Below, piece after piece: positions 34,971-44,102 of a stretch of DNA of 64,000 nucleotides. Position 1 is the stretch's first letter. Each line of letters starts with the position of its first letter. The position numbers and the translations under genes were made by a program. The notes under the pieces are model-generated. The model ran no database searches and was not told where the DNA came from. It saw only the letters and a program-made list of their open reading frames with translations. Source of the DNA: Lewinellaceae bacterium (GTDB taxonomy: Bacteria > Bacteroidota > Bacteroidia > Chitinophagales > Saprospiraceae); the NCBI GenBank assembly GCA_020636105.1, contig JACJYL010000001.1, positions 930,001 to 994,000 of the forward strand, written 5' to 3'.

Positions 34971-37172
34971 CTAAGCTTTACAATCATTAAATTCAACAAA
35001 AATAGTAGTTCCTTCATCTAATACAGACTCAGCCCATATTTTTCCTCCGTAGATATCGACTATTTTCCTGCAAACTGAAAGTCCTAAGCCAGACCCACTG
35101 GAATCTCTATTATTAAGCCGTTTAAATGGTTTGAAAATATAATCAAGATAATCTTTTTCAATTCCCTTACCATTATCCTTAAAAGAAAACAGACACCCGT
35201 TATTATGAAAATGTTGCCCACGAACAATAATTACAAGGGGTCTTTTTTCTGAGGCAAACTTAATCGAATTATCGATAATATTGAAAAATAAATTTTTTAT
35301 TAAAACGGGATTGCCTAAAATGTATCCTAGATTCTCCTCACAAATTAAAGAAAAATCTACTTCTCTATCACTGAAAAAATGATTTTTTAACTCATGAAAA
35401 ATATTATTAATATCCACCAGTTTTCTGGTTTTCAAGTCAGCACTAAGGTTAGCATAATTGAGTAAATCATCCAGAGTTTTGCTCATCCTCAAGCTACTTT
35501 CTCTTATAAAAGTGAGGCTTTTATCATTTTCGGCCCCCGCTTTAATGTCCTTATTTTTTGCTCCGAGAATTTGAGAAAAACTAATTACCGATCGCAATGA
35601 TTCTTTCAAATCATGAGAAGCGGCGAAAGTAAATTGTTGCAAACTATTATTACTCACTTCCAATTGCCTGTTTACAGCGTTTAATTCCTGATTGGCATCG
35701 GCCAGTTTTTGATAACTTTCATTTAATTCCTCATTACTTTTGACAAGACGGGCATTTATTTTTTTTCTTTGAAGGTTACTCAAAAAAAGCGCAAACAAAA
35801 GTATCAGAATACATACCAAGGCAATAGTCAACCGGGCAATAAATCTGTTTTTTGCCTTTACCTCCAGGAACTGAAATTCCTTTTCTTTTTCATGAATCGC
35901 ATCAGCACGTGCCAAATCCTGGTTATATTTTGCATTCAACTCCATTAAAAGATTCGAATTAGCCCTTTGTTCAAGACTATCACGCATTGCTTCCGCGCTT
36001 TTTAGGGCTTCAAGTGATTTTTTAAACTTGCCGTTTTTTTCGTAAATGTTCGCTATCAAACGAAAAATTTCTTCGCGGTCTTCCAGAGTTGCAAAATCAG
36101 CTACTTCTTTAAATTTTTCGGCATATTTTAAGGCTAATGAAAGATCTCCTGCGTCAAAATATGCTTCACTGAGATTGTATAGGGTATGAGCATAAGTTTG
36201 GGATTGGGGGTTTTTCCTCCGGGTATCCAGACTTTTTCGGATATAATCAATCGCCATAGCAAAATTACCTTCCTTTTTCTCCAAATCCCCCAAGGCATCA
36301 TAACAATAGGCGGAAAAGCCCTCATTTTCCAATTCTTCGGCTAACATTAAAGCCTTTTGATAATAAATACGTGCCAATTCAAATTGATTCTGTCCCTGGT
36401 AAACTATCCCAAGGTTATAACTACTGGAAAAAACCCCAATAATATCATTCATTTCCTGGCGGATGGACAACGCTCGTTTATAAAATTCAAGGGCGCTTTC
36501 ATAATTCTCCATATAATTGTAAACCCCGGCAATTCCATCTAGCGTTTTAGCTAAAGAACGCTTATCAATGTGAGCGCTTTTCTCCTTAATCCTCAGGCTG
36601 GCAAAATAGTATTCGAGGGCTTGGCTGTAATTCTCCTGTTTTTCACTGATCAGGCCAAGATTCTGATAAAAACCGGCAATCCTGATACTGTCTTTGATCT
36701 CTGCTTTTTGAGCAAGTGCCAGCCCTTCCTGAGTGTACTTTAACGCCTCGTCAATATTTCCAAGAACATGGTTGGCATAACCAATATTCATGTAACTTCG
36801 GATCAATCCGCTTTCATTGTGAATGGCCTCAAACTTATCTTTTGCCAGCAAATAATATTCCAAAGCTGAAAAATGATCCGATTTGGCCCAATAGGCCGAC
36901 CCTTGAATCAGGCTTGCTTCCGCTAACAGATTATTATCAGAAGCCTTTTGGGCAAGTATAATGCCTTCTTCTAAAAAAATCAATGCGCTATCAGGATCAG
37001 CAGAATAATACAAATCTCCCAAGCGAATAAACAATTTGGCTTTGGCTGTGTCTGTAGTCACACTTTTAATCCGCAATTTCAGGCTGTCAATAACCTGCAG
37101 GCGATCCTGGCCATGGGCAACAAAGGCATAACAAACAAGAAAAAGAATAATCGGCTTTTTGAAAAAACTCAT
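34971..37172 (-). CDS. TPR-containing sensor histidine kinase
   Basis: 733 residues. Signal peptide (MSFFKKPIILFLVCYAFVAHG), then ~8 tetratricopeptide repeats in the periplasm (typical units such as LIRSYMNIGYANHVLGNIDEALKY), one membrane segment (~445-465, LTIALVCILILLFALFL), a coiled-coil (NEELNESYQKLADANQELNAVNRQLE), a HisKA domain with phospho-acceptor His520 (AASHDLKESLRS), and an HATPase domain with N box FFNIIDNSIKFA, G1 FKDNGKGIEKDYLDYIF and G2 SGSGLGLSVCRKI. No receiver domain. Expected reaction: ATP-dependent autophosphorylation, then transfer to an unlinked response regulator; none is encoded nearby. The periplasmic TPRs may sense a protein or peptide partner. Divergent from mqnE. 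Confidence 0.9.
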   Translation of the reverse strand: MSFFKKPIILFLVCYAFVAHGQDRLQVIDSLKLRIKSVTTDTAKAKLFIRLGDLYYSADPDSALIFLEEGIILAQKASDNNLLAEASLIQGSAYWAKSDHFSALEYYLLAKDKFEAIHNESGLIRSYMNIGYANHVLGNIDEALKYTQEGLALAQKAEIKDSIRIAGFYQNLGLISEKQENYSQALEYYFASLRIKEKSAHIDKRSLAKTLDGIAGVYNYMENYESALEFYKRALSIRQEMNDIIGVFSSSYNLGIVYQGQNQFELARIYYQKALMLAEELENEGFSAYCYDALGDLEKKEGNFAMAIDYIRKSLDTRRKNPQSQTYAHTLYNLSEAYFDAGDLSLALKYAEKFKEVADFATLEDREEIFRLIANIYEKNGKFKKSLEALKSAEAMRDSLEQRANSNLLMELNAKYNQDLARADAIHEKEKEFQFLEVKAKNRFIARLTIALVCILILLFALFLSNLQRKKINARLVKSNEELNESYQKLADANQELNAVNRQLEVSNNSLQQFTFAASHDLKESLRSVISFSQILGAKNKDIKAGAENDKSLTFIRESSLRMSKTLDDLLNYANLSADLKTRKLVDINNIFHELKNHFFSDREVDFSLICEENLGYILGNPVLIKNLFFNIIDNSIKFASEKRPLVIIVRGQHFHNNGCLFSFKDNGKGIEKDYLDYIFKPFKRLNNRDSSGSGLGLSVCRKIVDIYGGKIWAESVLDEGTTIFVEFNDCKA

Positions 37173-37490
37173 AGCAGTTGAATTAACCTGTTTAGGGCTA
37201 AACTATTAATTTCCATATTAAAGGTAATAAAAAAAACAGTCTTTCCCCTACCCCTCTCGAATGGGCACATTCTGTTTATTTAATATTCTGCTCTTCATTA
37301 CCTGGAATTATTTAGAAAATTTTGTCATTTTTTTATTAAAATCACCGCGGGTTTAGCTTTATGATCATAAATTTTCAATGCAATATTTTAATGCCTTCAT
37401 CGATTAGTGTAATTTTGCGAAAATTTTTCCTCCTATTTTTATTTTCATTTTTTTTTGAAAATTTCGAAATATGGTATTAACTTTGATAAT
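37173..37490. other. 318-base gap between divergent genes
   Basis: AT-rich. It holds the mqnE promoter at its right end. I see no small gene and no promoter box that I can support for the kinase. Confidence 0.5.
37454..37485 (+). promoter_or_regulatory. Complete Bacteroidota promoter of mqnE
   Basis: TTTG at 37454-37457 and TAACTTTG at 37478-37485, separated by 20 bases, match the -33/-7 consensus and spacing. The -7 box ends five bases before the ATG at 37491, so the mRNA is probably leaderless or nearly so. It also lies inside the in-frame extension to 37455, which argues against that upstream start. Confidence 0.75.
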
Positions 37491-38690
37491 ATGAAAGCAA
37501 TAACTAATTTAAACGCTGTTATAAACGATAAAAAGCTACCTAAGGAATTACGGATAATTGCCGAAAAGGTTTCAAAAAATGAAAGAATTACCACAGAAGA
37601 GGGTGTTCTTCTATTTGAAAAAGGTTCTCTTGCTTTTGTGGGCAGTCTGGCCAACTTTGTTCGACAGGAAAAGAACGGGAAAACGACCTGGTTCAACCGA
37701 AATTTTCATATCGAGCCCACCAATGTGTGTCTTTATACCTGTAAATTTTGCTCCTATTCCAGAATGATCAAACAAAGGGGTGAGGGTTGGGAATATTCCA
37801 TAGATGAAATCATGGAGATGGTTAAAAAATATGACGATCAGCCTGTCACAGAGGTGCATATCGTCGGAGGCGTTTTGCCGCAATATGATTTTGATTTTTA
37901 CACCACTTTATATCGACAAATAAAAGCACATCGCCCTGAATTGCATATTAAAGCACTTACGCCGGTTGAATATCATTATATTTTCAAAAAGGCGAAGATC
38001 AGCTATGAAGAAGGGATGAAAGCGATGCACGAAGCAGGGCTGGATTCCTTACCTGGAGGAGGTGCTGAAATTTTTGACGAAGCCCTGAGGGACGAAATTG
38101 CAGGAGGAAAATGCAGCTCAGAAGAATGGTTGCGGATTCATGAGATCTGGCATGAAATGGGGTTACGCTCCAATGCAACCATTTTATACGGGCATGTAGA
38201 AACTTTTGAGCAAAGGATTGATCACATGAACAGGCTCAGAGCATTGCAGGATAAAACCGGTGGATTTCAAACTTTCATTCCTCTTAAATTCAGGAATAAA
38301 AACAATGAAATGTCCCATGTTCCAGAAGTAAGCGTTGTCGAAGACCTTAGAAACTACGCCATCAGCCGTATTTTTCTCGACAATTTTGATCACATCAAAG
38401 CCTATTGGCCCATGATCGGAAGGACGACCGCACAGTTATCTCTGGATTTTGGTGTGGATGACCTTGACGGCACCATTGACGATACGACCAAAATATATTC
38501 TATGGCAGGATCTGAAGAACAAAACCCGGCAATGAGTACAGAAGATTTGGTCAAAACCATCCGGAGTGCAGGGTATGTTGCAAAGGAAAGAGATACTTTA
38601 TACAACATCGTCAGGGATTTTACTGATTATCAGTTTGAGGATGATAAGGTCTATAAAGGATACGTTTCCCTGCCTGTGGTCAATAATTAA
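37491..38690 (+). CDS. mqnE: Aminofutalosine synthase MqnE (radical SAM)
   Basis: 399 residues from the ATG at 37491 (MKAITNLNAVINDKKLP). The radical SAM cluster motif CxxxCxxC is at Cys80, Cys84 and Cys87 (PTNVCLYTCKFCSYSR), followed by EVHIVGGVLPQYDFDFY, LPGGGAEIFDEALRDEI and FIPLKFRNKNNEMSH. This architecture fits MqnE, which joins 3-enolpyruvoyl-benzoate derived from chorismate to SAM-derived adenosine in the futalosine route to menaquinone; MqnC is a close paralogue and the alternative call. The next gene, three bases downstream, is mqnA, which supports the pathway assignment. Confidence 0.88.
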   Translation: MKAITNLNAVINDKKLPKELRIIAEKVSKNERITTEEGVLLFEKGSLAFVGSLANFVRQEKNGKTTWFNRNFHIEPTNVCLYTCKFCSYSRMIKQRGEGWEYSIDEIMEMVKKYDDQPVTEVHIVGGVLPQYDFDFYTTLYRQIKAHRPELHIKALTPVEYHYIFKKAKISYEEGMKAMHEAGLDSLPGGGAEIFDEALRDEIAGGKCSSEEWLRIHEIWHEMGLRSNATILYGHVETFEQRIDHMNRLRALQDKTGGFQTFIPLKFRNKNNEMSHVPEVSVVEDLRNYAISRIFLDNFDHIKAYWPMIGRTTAQLSLDFGVDDLDGTIDDTTKIYSMAGSEEQNPAMSTEDLVKTIRSAGYVAKERDTLYNIVRDFTDYQFEDDKVYKGYVSLPVVNN

Positions 38691-38693
38691 TAT

Positions 38694-39470
38694 ATGGACA
38701 AAATAAAAGTTACTGCCGTTAGTTACCTGAATACCAAGCCACTGCTTTACGGTATTCTCAATAGTAGTATCGCCGGTCAAATTGAACTCCAACTGGACAT
38801 CCCTTCAGTTTGTGCCCAAAAACTCAATTCAGGAGAGGCAGACCTGGGGCTCATTCCGGTGGCGGCAATTCCTGAAATCGAACATGCTGAAATTATCACC
38901 GATTATTGTATCGGAGCTAATGGCAAGGTAAAAACCGTATGCATTTACGGCGATTGTCCTATTGAGGAAATGGAGGCCATTTACCTGGATTACCACTCGA
39001 GAACTTCCGTGGAACTGACCAAATTGTTGTTAAAAGACTATTGGAAATTATCTCCCAAACTTATCCCGGCACCCCCCGGATACGAAACTAAAATAAGCAA
39101 AAAAACCGGGGGCCTCATTATCGGGGACAGGACAATAGGACTCGATAGTCAATATCCCTTTATTTACGACCTGGGGGAATTGTGGCAAAAGCATACCGGT
39201 CTTTCTTTCGTTTTTGCTGCCTGGGTAAGTAACCGTACGTTGAATCCTGCTTTTATCCGCCAATTCAATGAAGCGATGAAAAAAGGAGTCGCTGCCATCC
39301 CGCAACTGATTTATTTACTCCCTACACAGGAATTCGACCTCGAAGCTTATTTTACCCACAATATCAGCTATGAACTGGATCTTCAAAAAAGGGAAAGCCT
39401 TGCTTTATTTTTAAATTCCATCAGCGGCGATTCATTGTCTGAAGCAACAAAAAAGAGTCTGGTTTGTTGA
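38694..39470 (+). CDS. mqnA: Chorismate dehydratase MqnA
   Basis: 258 residues with the MqnA opening MDKIKVTAVSYLNTKPLLYG and the substrate-pocket region SVCAQKLNSGEADLGLIPVAAIPEIE. MqnA rather than MqnD is indicated by the SYLNTKPL motif. It dehydrates chorismate to 3-enolpyruvoyl-benzoate, the first step of the futalosine menaquinone pathway, in the cytoplasm. It follows mqnE with a three-base gap, so the two are co-transcribed from the mqnE promoter; the other pathway genes are not in this window. Confidence 0.9.
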   Translation: MDKIKVTAVSYLNTKPLLYGILNSSIAGQIELQLDIPSVCAQKLNSGEADLGLIPVAAIPEIEHAEIITDYCIGANGKVKTVCIYGDCPIEEMEAIYLDYHSRTSVELTKLLLKDYWKLSPKLIPAPPGYETKISKKTGGLIIGDRTIGLDSQYPFIYDLGELWQKHTGLSFVFAAWVSNRTLNPAFIRQFNEAMKKGVAAIPQLIYLLPTQEFDLEAYFTHNISYELDLQKRESLALFLNSISGDSLSEATKKSLVC

Positions 39471-39532
39471 TTTATGGTTATTTATCCATTTAGCTTTTTT
39501 TTTAAAACTGAACACAAACCATAACATTCACA

Positions 39533-40075
39533 ATGAATTTTGAATTAGCTACCCTCGGTGGAGGTTGTTTTTGGTGTCTTGAGGCCGTTTATGAACAACT
39601 CCAGGGCGTTCAATCGATTGTTTCCGGATATGCAGGTGGAACAGCAGCTACCGCTAATTACAGAGATGTTTGTTCCGGCACTACGGATCATGCTGAAGTC
39701 GTCCAGGTCAAATTCGATCCTGAAAAAATTTCTTTTTCGGAAATCCTGGATGTTTTCTGGACTATTCATGATCCCACTACCCTGAACAGGCAGGGGAATG
39801 ACGTTGGGCCACAGTACAGATCCGTTATTTTTTATCATAATGAAACACAAAAAAAGTTTGCGGAACAATCCAAATCAGTAATTGCTCCAAAGATATGGGA
39901 TGACCCTGTGGTAACAGAAATCAGTGCACTCCATGAATTTTTTCCGGCAGAAAATTACCACCAGGGATATTATGAAAAAACAGGGTCACGAAATCCTTAT
40001 TGTTCCTTCGTTATTACTCCTAAAGTGACAAAATTCAGGAAACAATTTGCAGAAAAATTAAAAAAAGAAAGCTAG
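39533..40075 (+). CDS. msrA: Peptide-methionine (S)-S-oxide reductase MsrA
   Basis: 180 residues. The active-site motif GGCFWCLEAVYEQL (Cys12 nucleophile, Cys15) sits near the N-terminus, followed by SGYAGGTAATANYRDVCSGTTDHAEVV and DPTTLNRQGNDVGPQYRS, all diagnostic. It reduces methionine-S-sulfoxide in oxidised proteins using thioredoxin. There is no signal peptide, so cytoplasmic. It lies 62 bases after mqnA and may be partly co-transcribed. No MsrB domain is fused or adjacent. Confidence 0.95.
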   Translation: MNFELATLGGGCFWCLEAVYEQLQGVQSIVSGYAGGTAATANYRDVCSGTTDHAEVVQVKFDPEKISFSEILDVFWTIHDPTTLNRQGNDVGPQYRSVIFYHNETQKKFAEQSKSVIAPKIWDDPVVTEISALHEFFPAENYHQGYYEKTGSRNPYCSFVITPKVTKFRKQFAEKLKKES

Positions 40076-40287
40076 TTGATTTTTTTGGGTGATTCAGATT
40101 TATTTCAAAATTTAGGTTTCGTAACATAATCACGTTTCATTTTCCGAAGACTTAATAAAGGCGCTGGATTAATCCATTCTAATGCCTTGAATCCAGATAA
40201 CAAACGCTGTAAAACATTAATATTTATTCATTAAACTTAGTTAGTTTAGATTCTAAAATAAATATCTTTTTTTTGTACCTTTACATT

Positions 40288-40300
40288 GCAATTTAATTGC
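40288..40300. promoter_or_regulatory. Palindrome in the gap leader region
   Basis: GCAATTTAATTGC is a perfect 13-base palindrome about 50 bases before the gap start codon, just after a near-consensus -7 box (TACCTTTA, 40276-40283). It could be an operator or a small leader stem. The surrounding gap from 40076 to 40350 is AT-rich and otherwise featureless. Confidence 0.3.
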
Positions 40301-40350
40301 GTTTGTGTTACTTTTACACTTTCAATTTTTAATTAAATCAACTTCTTACC

Positions 40351-41352
40351 ATGTCTAAAAAAATTGCGATTAACGGGTTTGGCCGGATAGGTCGTTTAAC
40401 ATTAAGAAACCTTCTGAAAAAAGACGATATTGAAATCGTTGCGATCAACGATTTAACGGATAACGAAACACTGGCATACCTGTTAAAGTATGACTCAGCA
40501 CAGGGTCCATTTGACGGAACCGTCAGTGCCACCGAAAATTCGTTAATCATCAATGGCAAAGCCATCCATGCTTATGCAGAGCGCAACCCAGAAAATCTTC
40601 CCTGGGCAGAATTGGGTGTAGATTTGGTGCTTGAATGTACCGGAATTTTTACTACTAAGGAGGCAGCAAGCAAACACCTCACAGCAGGAGCTAAAGATGT
40701 ACTGCTTTCTGCTCCAGGAAAAGGAGAAGGCATTCAGACCATAGTATTGGGCGTCAACGGTCATGACCTTGATCGTCGTGCAAATGTTTTTTCCAATGCA
40801 TCATGTACCACCAACTGTCTTGCACCCGTTGCCAAAATTCTTGAAGACAACTGGGGCGTTGAAACCGGATCAATGACGACTATTCACGCTTACACTTCTG
40901 ATCAGAACCTCCAGGATTCTCCACACAGAGATCTCCGTCGTGCCCGTGCTGCTGCTTACAATATGGTACTTACCAGTACCGGTGCTGCTGATGCAGTAGG
41001 CAAAGTCATTCCAGGTTTTGGTGGCAAATTGTTTGCTATTTCAGTTCGCGTACCGGTTATTACAGGCTCAATGATCGAATTAAACGTGACGCTTAAGAAA
41101 GCAGCTACTGTGGAAGAGGTAAATGCCAAATTCAAAGCTGCTGCAGAAAGCGGCCCAATGAAAGGCATTTTACAATACACTGAAGATCCTATCGTTTCCA
41201 GCGATATCGTCCGCAGCAAATACTCTTCCATTTTTGATTCGCAAATGACCGCTGTAAAAGGAAATTTACTGAAAGTCATCAGCTGGTATGACAACGAAGC
41301 CGGTTATTCAGCTCGTTTGGCTGATCTGGCTCACATGATCTGTACTAAGTAA
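40351..41352 (+). CDS. gap: Type I glyceraldehyde-3-phosphate dehydrogenase
   Basis: 333 residues. NAD-binding start KIAINGFGRIGRLTLRN, catalytic SNASCTTNCLAP (Cys152), then TIHAYTSDQNLQDSPHRDLRRARAAA and WYDNEAGYSARL, all canonical. The enzyme oxidatively phosphorylates glyceraldehyde-3-phosphate in glycolysis, or runs in reverse for gluconeogenesis. It is followed by a strong terminator and then pgk, the next glycolytic step. The terminator suggests partial or separate expression of pgk. Confidence 0.96.
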   Translation: MSKKIAINGFGRIGRLTLRNLLKKDDIEIVAINDLTDNETLAYLLKYDSAQGPFDGTVSATENSLIINGKAIHAYAERNPENLPWAELGVDLVLECTGIFTTKEAASKHLTAGAKDVLLSAPGKGEGIQTIVLGVNGHDLDRRANVFSNASCTTNCLAPVAKILEDNWGVETGSMTTIHAYTSDQNLQDSPHRDLRRARAAAYNMVLTSTGAADAVGKVIPGFGGKLFAISVRVPVITGSMIELNVTLKKAATVEEVNAKFKAAAESGPMKGILQYTEDPIVSSDIVRSKYSSIFDSQMTAVKGNLLKVISWYDNEAGYSARLADLAHMICTK

Positions 41353-41366
41353 TAAAAACAAACATA

Positions 41367-41410
41367 AAGAAAGGGATTTCGGAATCGTCCGGGATTCCTT
41401 TCTTCTTTTA
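41367..41410 (+). terminator. Intrinsic terminator between gap and pgk
   Basis: A 14-base stem with three G-U wobbles (41367-41380 with 41391-41404, ten-base loop) is followed by CTTTTATT. It ends the gap transcript 15 bases after its stop codon. Confidence 0.8.
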
Positions 41411-41469
41411 TTCCATTGGCCAGCTTCTGAACCTTGTCCAGCGCAGCCTTCATTCCAATTTCCAAACTC

Positions 41470-42672
41470 ATGAATCTTCCATTTAAAGATAAAAAAGCTT
41501 TGGTGCGTGTCGATTTCAACGTACCCTTGAATAATCAATTCGAAATAACCGATGACACCCGCATCAGGACTGCCGTACCTACCATAAAAGCTATACTGGA
41601 TCAGGGAGGATCGGTAATTTTGATGTCCCACCTCGGTCGTCCTTTGAAAAAACTCAAAGCCGACGGCAGCATTGATGTCGAAAAATTTACCTTAAGACAC
41701 CTTGTCCCCCATCTTTCCAAACTGACAGGAGTGGCGGTTCAGTTTTGTCCCGAAACAGTTGGAGAAAAAGCGACTGCTATGAGTGCCGGACTTAAACCGG
41801 GATCCATTTTACTACTTGAGAATACACGCTTTAACGAGGGGGAAACCAGTGGGGATGAAGATTTTTCAAAAAAACTCGCCGCACTTGGAGACGTTTACGT
41901 TAATGACGCCTTTGGAACTGCCCACAGAGCCCACGCCTCAACCGCGGTAATGGCTAAGTATTTCAACAAAGAAAGCAAGTCTTTTGGCTTTTTGATGGAG
42001 GCAGAGATCACCAATGCCAATAAGGTTCTTAACCATCCGGAAAGGCCATTGACCGCGATTACCGGCGGGGCGAAGGTGTCTGACAAAATCCTGCTGCTGG
42101 ATCGCATGCTTGAATTTGTAGACAACCTAATCATCGGCGGCGGCATGGCTTATACCTTTTTTAGGGCACAGGGCGGAAAAACAGGAAACTCCCTTGTCGA
42201 AGAAGATAAACTTGACCTCGCCCTGGAACTGCTCAAAAAAGCAAAAGCCAAAGGAGTACAAATTTATCTGCCGGAAGATTCGATCATCGCAGATAAATTC
42301 AGCAATGATGCCCAAACGGAGATCAAATCAAATATGGAAATTCCGGACGGCTGGATGGGACTCGACATAGGCCCGAAGGCTATAGAAACTTTTTCTAAGG
42401 TAATCCTTGATTCCAAAACGTTACTTTGGAACGGACCAATGGGTGTTTTTGAAATGCCGGCCTTTGCCACCGGAACAAAAACGATTGCCGAAAAAGTAGC
42501 GGAAGCCACTTCCAAAGGAGCATTTTCACTGATTGGCGGCGGCGATTCTGTGGCCGCTATTAACCAATTAGGATTGACTGAAAAAGTAAGCTATGTTTCC
42601 ACAGGAGGTGGCGCTATGCTTGAATTCCTGGAAGGTAAAGAATTACCGGGAATCGGTGCCATTTTGAATTAA
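41470..42672 (+). CDS. pgk: Phosphoglycerate kinase
   Basis: 400 residues from the ATG at 41470 (MNLPFKDKKALVRVDFNVPL); an in-frame TTG at 41434 is less likely. Recognised by RVDFNVPLNN, ILMSHLGRP, LLLENTRFNEGE, the YVNDAFGTAHRAHAS motif, and the nucleotide-binding GGAKVSDKI and WNGPMGVFE. It transfers phosphate from 1,3-bisphosphoglycerate to ADP in glycolysis. It directly follows gap. An intrinsic terminator lies just after its stop and serves the convergent rhodanese gene as well. Confidence 0.96.
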   Translation: MNLPFKDKKALVRVDFNVPLNNQFEITDDTRIRTAVPTIKAILDQGGSVILMSHLGRPLKKLKADGSIDVEKFTLRHLVPHLSKLTGVAVQFCPETVGEKATAMSAGLKPGSILLLENTRFNEGETSGDEDFSKKLAALGDVYVNDAFGTAHRAHASTAVMAKYFNKESKSFGFLMEAEITNANKVLNHPERPLTAITGGAKVSDKILLLDRMLEFVDNLIIGGGMAYTFFRAQGGKTGNSLVEEDKLDLALELLKKAKAKGVQIYLPEDSIIADKFSNDAQTEIKSNMEIPDGWMGLDIGPKAIETFSKVILDSKTLLWNGPMGVFEMPAFATGTKTIAEKVAEATSKGAFSLIGGGDSVAAINQLGLTEKVSYVSTGGGAMLEFLEGKELPGIGAILN

Positions 42673-42681
42673 GGGAGAGCA

Positions 42682-42722
42682 GTTCAGCCAGTATTTTTCC
42701 TGAAGGAAAATGCTGGCTGAAC
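42682..42722. terminator. Bidirectional terminator between pgk and the rhodanese gene
   Basis: A near-perfect ~18-base stem (42682-42700 with 42705-42722, GTTCAGCCAG pairing with CTGGCTGAAC at the base, TGAA loop) lies between two convergent genes. T-rich sequence follows on the plus strand. Confidence 0.75.
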
Positions 42723-42729
42723 CCATGTT

Positions 42730-43110
42730 TTATATTTTGTTTAGCTCAAAATCATAATACTTTTGAAAAGAATTCAATCCTCCATCAAGGTTAAAAATCT
42801 CATCTTCATCAAACCCTCCGTTTTTCAATAAGGTACAAACCCTTATGCTGCGGCGACCGGAGCGACAAAAAACGAAAATTTTCCTGTTTTTATCCAGTGC
42901 TTCCAACTGATCCCACAAATCACCGGAGGAATAGTTAATATTCAAGGCGCCGGGAAAACTTCCCAGGGTGAATTCTTCAGGAGACCTCACGTCGATTAAA
43001 ACAGCAGCCGGATCCTGGGAAAGCATAGAGGCAAATTCTTCCGGGTTCAAATTATTCAACTGGGCCTTCAGCAGGGACCAAAAAGAAGTTTTACAAACTG
43101 TTTTTTCCAT
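42730..43110 (-). CDS. Single-domain rhodanese
   Basis: 126 residues. One rhodanese domain with the active-site loop VFCRSGRRS (catalytic Cys present) and the preceding LIDVRSPEEFTLGSFPGALNI. Such proteins carry persulfide sulfur. No signal peptide is obvious. It is the last gene of a minus-strand run that starts with two heterodisulfide-reductase-like genes (85 bases downstream of them), which suggests, without proving, a link between sulfur transfer and that electron-transfer complex. Confidence 0.85.
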   Translation of the reverse strand: MEKTVCKTSFWSLLKAQLNNLNPEEFASMLSQDPAAVLIDVRSPEEFTLGSFPGALNINYSSGDLWDQLEALDKNRKIFVFCRSGRRSIRVCTLLKNGGFDEDEIFNLDGGLNSFQKYYDFELNKI

Positions 43111-43195
43111 TTAAAAATTGTTCGATTACTCAAAACCGCGGGCCCAAAAAAAGGCTTCCATACAAGAAGTTTTTCCTAAGGCATCTCCATCCCGG

Positions 43196-43987
43196 TTATT
43201 TCATATTATTCAAAATCAATTCGGCGAGGTCATAGACCATCACCTGATCCTGCTTCTCTTTTTCCTTGATTCCATCTTCGAGCATGGTGAGACAAAAAGG
43301 GCAATTCGCGGCCACAATTTCAGCCCCGGTATTGATGGCTTCCTCTCCGCGTTCCGTATTGATCCTCCTGTCGCCGGGTTCATCTTCTTTCCACATCTGC
43401 GAACCACCGGCGCCACAACACAGGCCGTTGGCTCTTGAGCGTTTCATCTCCACCAAATCGGCATCCAGTTGCTCCAACACGGCCCGGGGCGCTTCGTACT
43501 CCCCTCCTATTCTACCCAGGTAGCAGGAATCATGGTAGGTTATTTTTTTGCCGGAAAAAGTACCCCCGCCTTCCATTTTCAACTTCCCTTCCTCGATCAA
43601 TTGCTGCAAAAGCTGGGTATGGTGCAATACTTCATAATTCCCCCCCAAGGCAGGATAATCATTTTTAAGGCTGTTAAAGCAGTGCGGGCAGGCCGTAACG
43701 ATCTTCCTGACGTTATACATCTTCAAAGTCTCTATATTCGTCAGGGCGGTCATTTGAAAAATAAATTCGTTTCCCGCTCTTCTTGCCGGATCGCCGGTAC
43801 ATTGTTCCTCACTTCCCAGGATGGCAAAATCCACGCCTGTTTTATTTAAAATTTCACAAAAGGCCCGGGTAACTTTCTGGGCGCGATCATCAAAACTGCC
43901 GGCACATCCTACCCAAAACAGGATTTCAGGTGATTTGCCCTCGGCTGCCATTTCCGCCATAGTGGGAACATTCAAATTTTGTGACAT
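43196..43987 (-). CDS. CCG-domain (Fe-S) protein, heterodisulfide reductase B / HdrD-like
   Basis: 263 residues. Cys-rich CCG-type domains: WVGCAGSFDDRAQKV, EEQCTGDPARRAGNE and VTACPHCFNSLKNDYP in the first half, and YHDSCYLGRIG, GLCCGAGGSQMW and AANCPFCLTML in the second. These motifs hold the non-cubane [4Fe-4S] clusters of HdrB/HdrD relatives; the first motif has a single Cys where Hdr has two, as in many LutA/GlpC-type relatives. It is a probable cytoplasmic partner of the membrane ferredoxin protein encoded upstream; together they look like the two-subunit HdrDE-like respiratory module common in Bacteroidota. Electron donor and acceptor are unknown. Confidence 0.8.
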   Translation of the reverse strand: MSQNLNVPTMAEMAAEGKSPEILFWVGCAGSFDDRAQKVTRAFCEILNKTGVDFAILGSEEQCTGDPARRAGNEFIFQMTALTNIETLKMYNVRKIVTACPHCFNSLKNDYPALGGNYEVLHHTQLLQQLIEEGKLKMEGGGTFSGKKITYHDSCYLGRIGGEYEAPRAVLEQLDADLVEMKRSRANGLCCGAGGSQMWKEDEPGDRRINTERGEEAINTGAEIVAANCPFCLTMLEDGIKEKEKQDQVMVYDLAELILNNMK

Positions 43988-44102
43988 TTTTTATGTTTTT
44001 TCAGGGAGGAGTCAGGCTTCAATTTTCAACCATTAAACAAAAAAACAGTTTAACCATTTCAACACCTTTTACCCCACCCAGGGTAATTTAAAATGAATTG
44101 CT

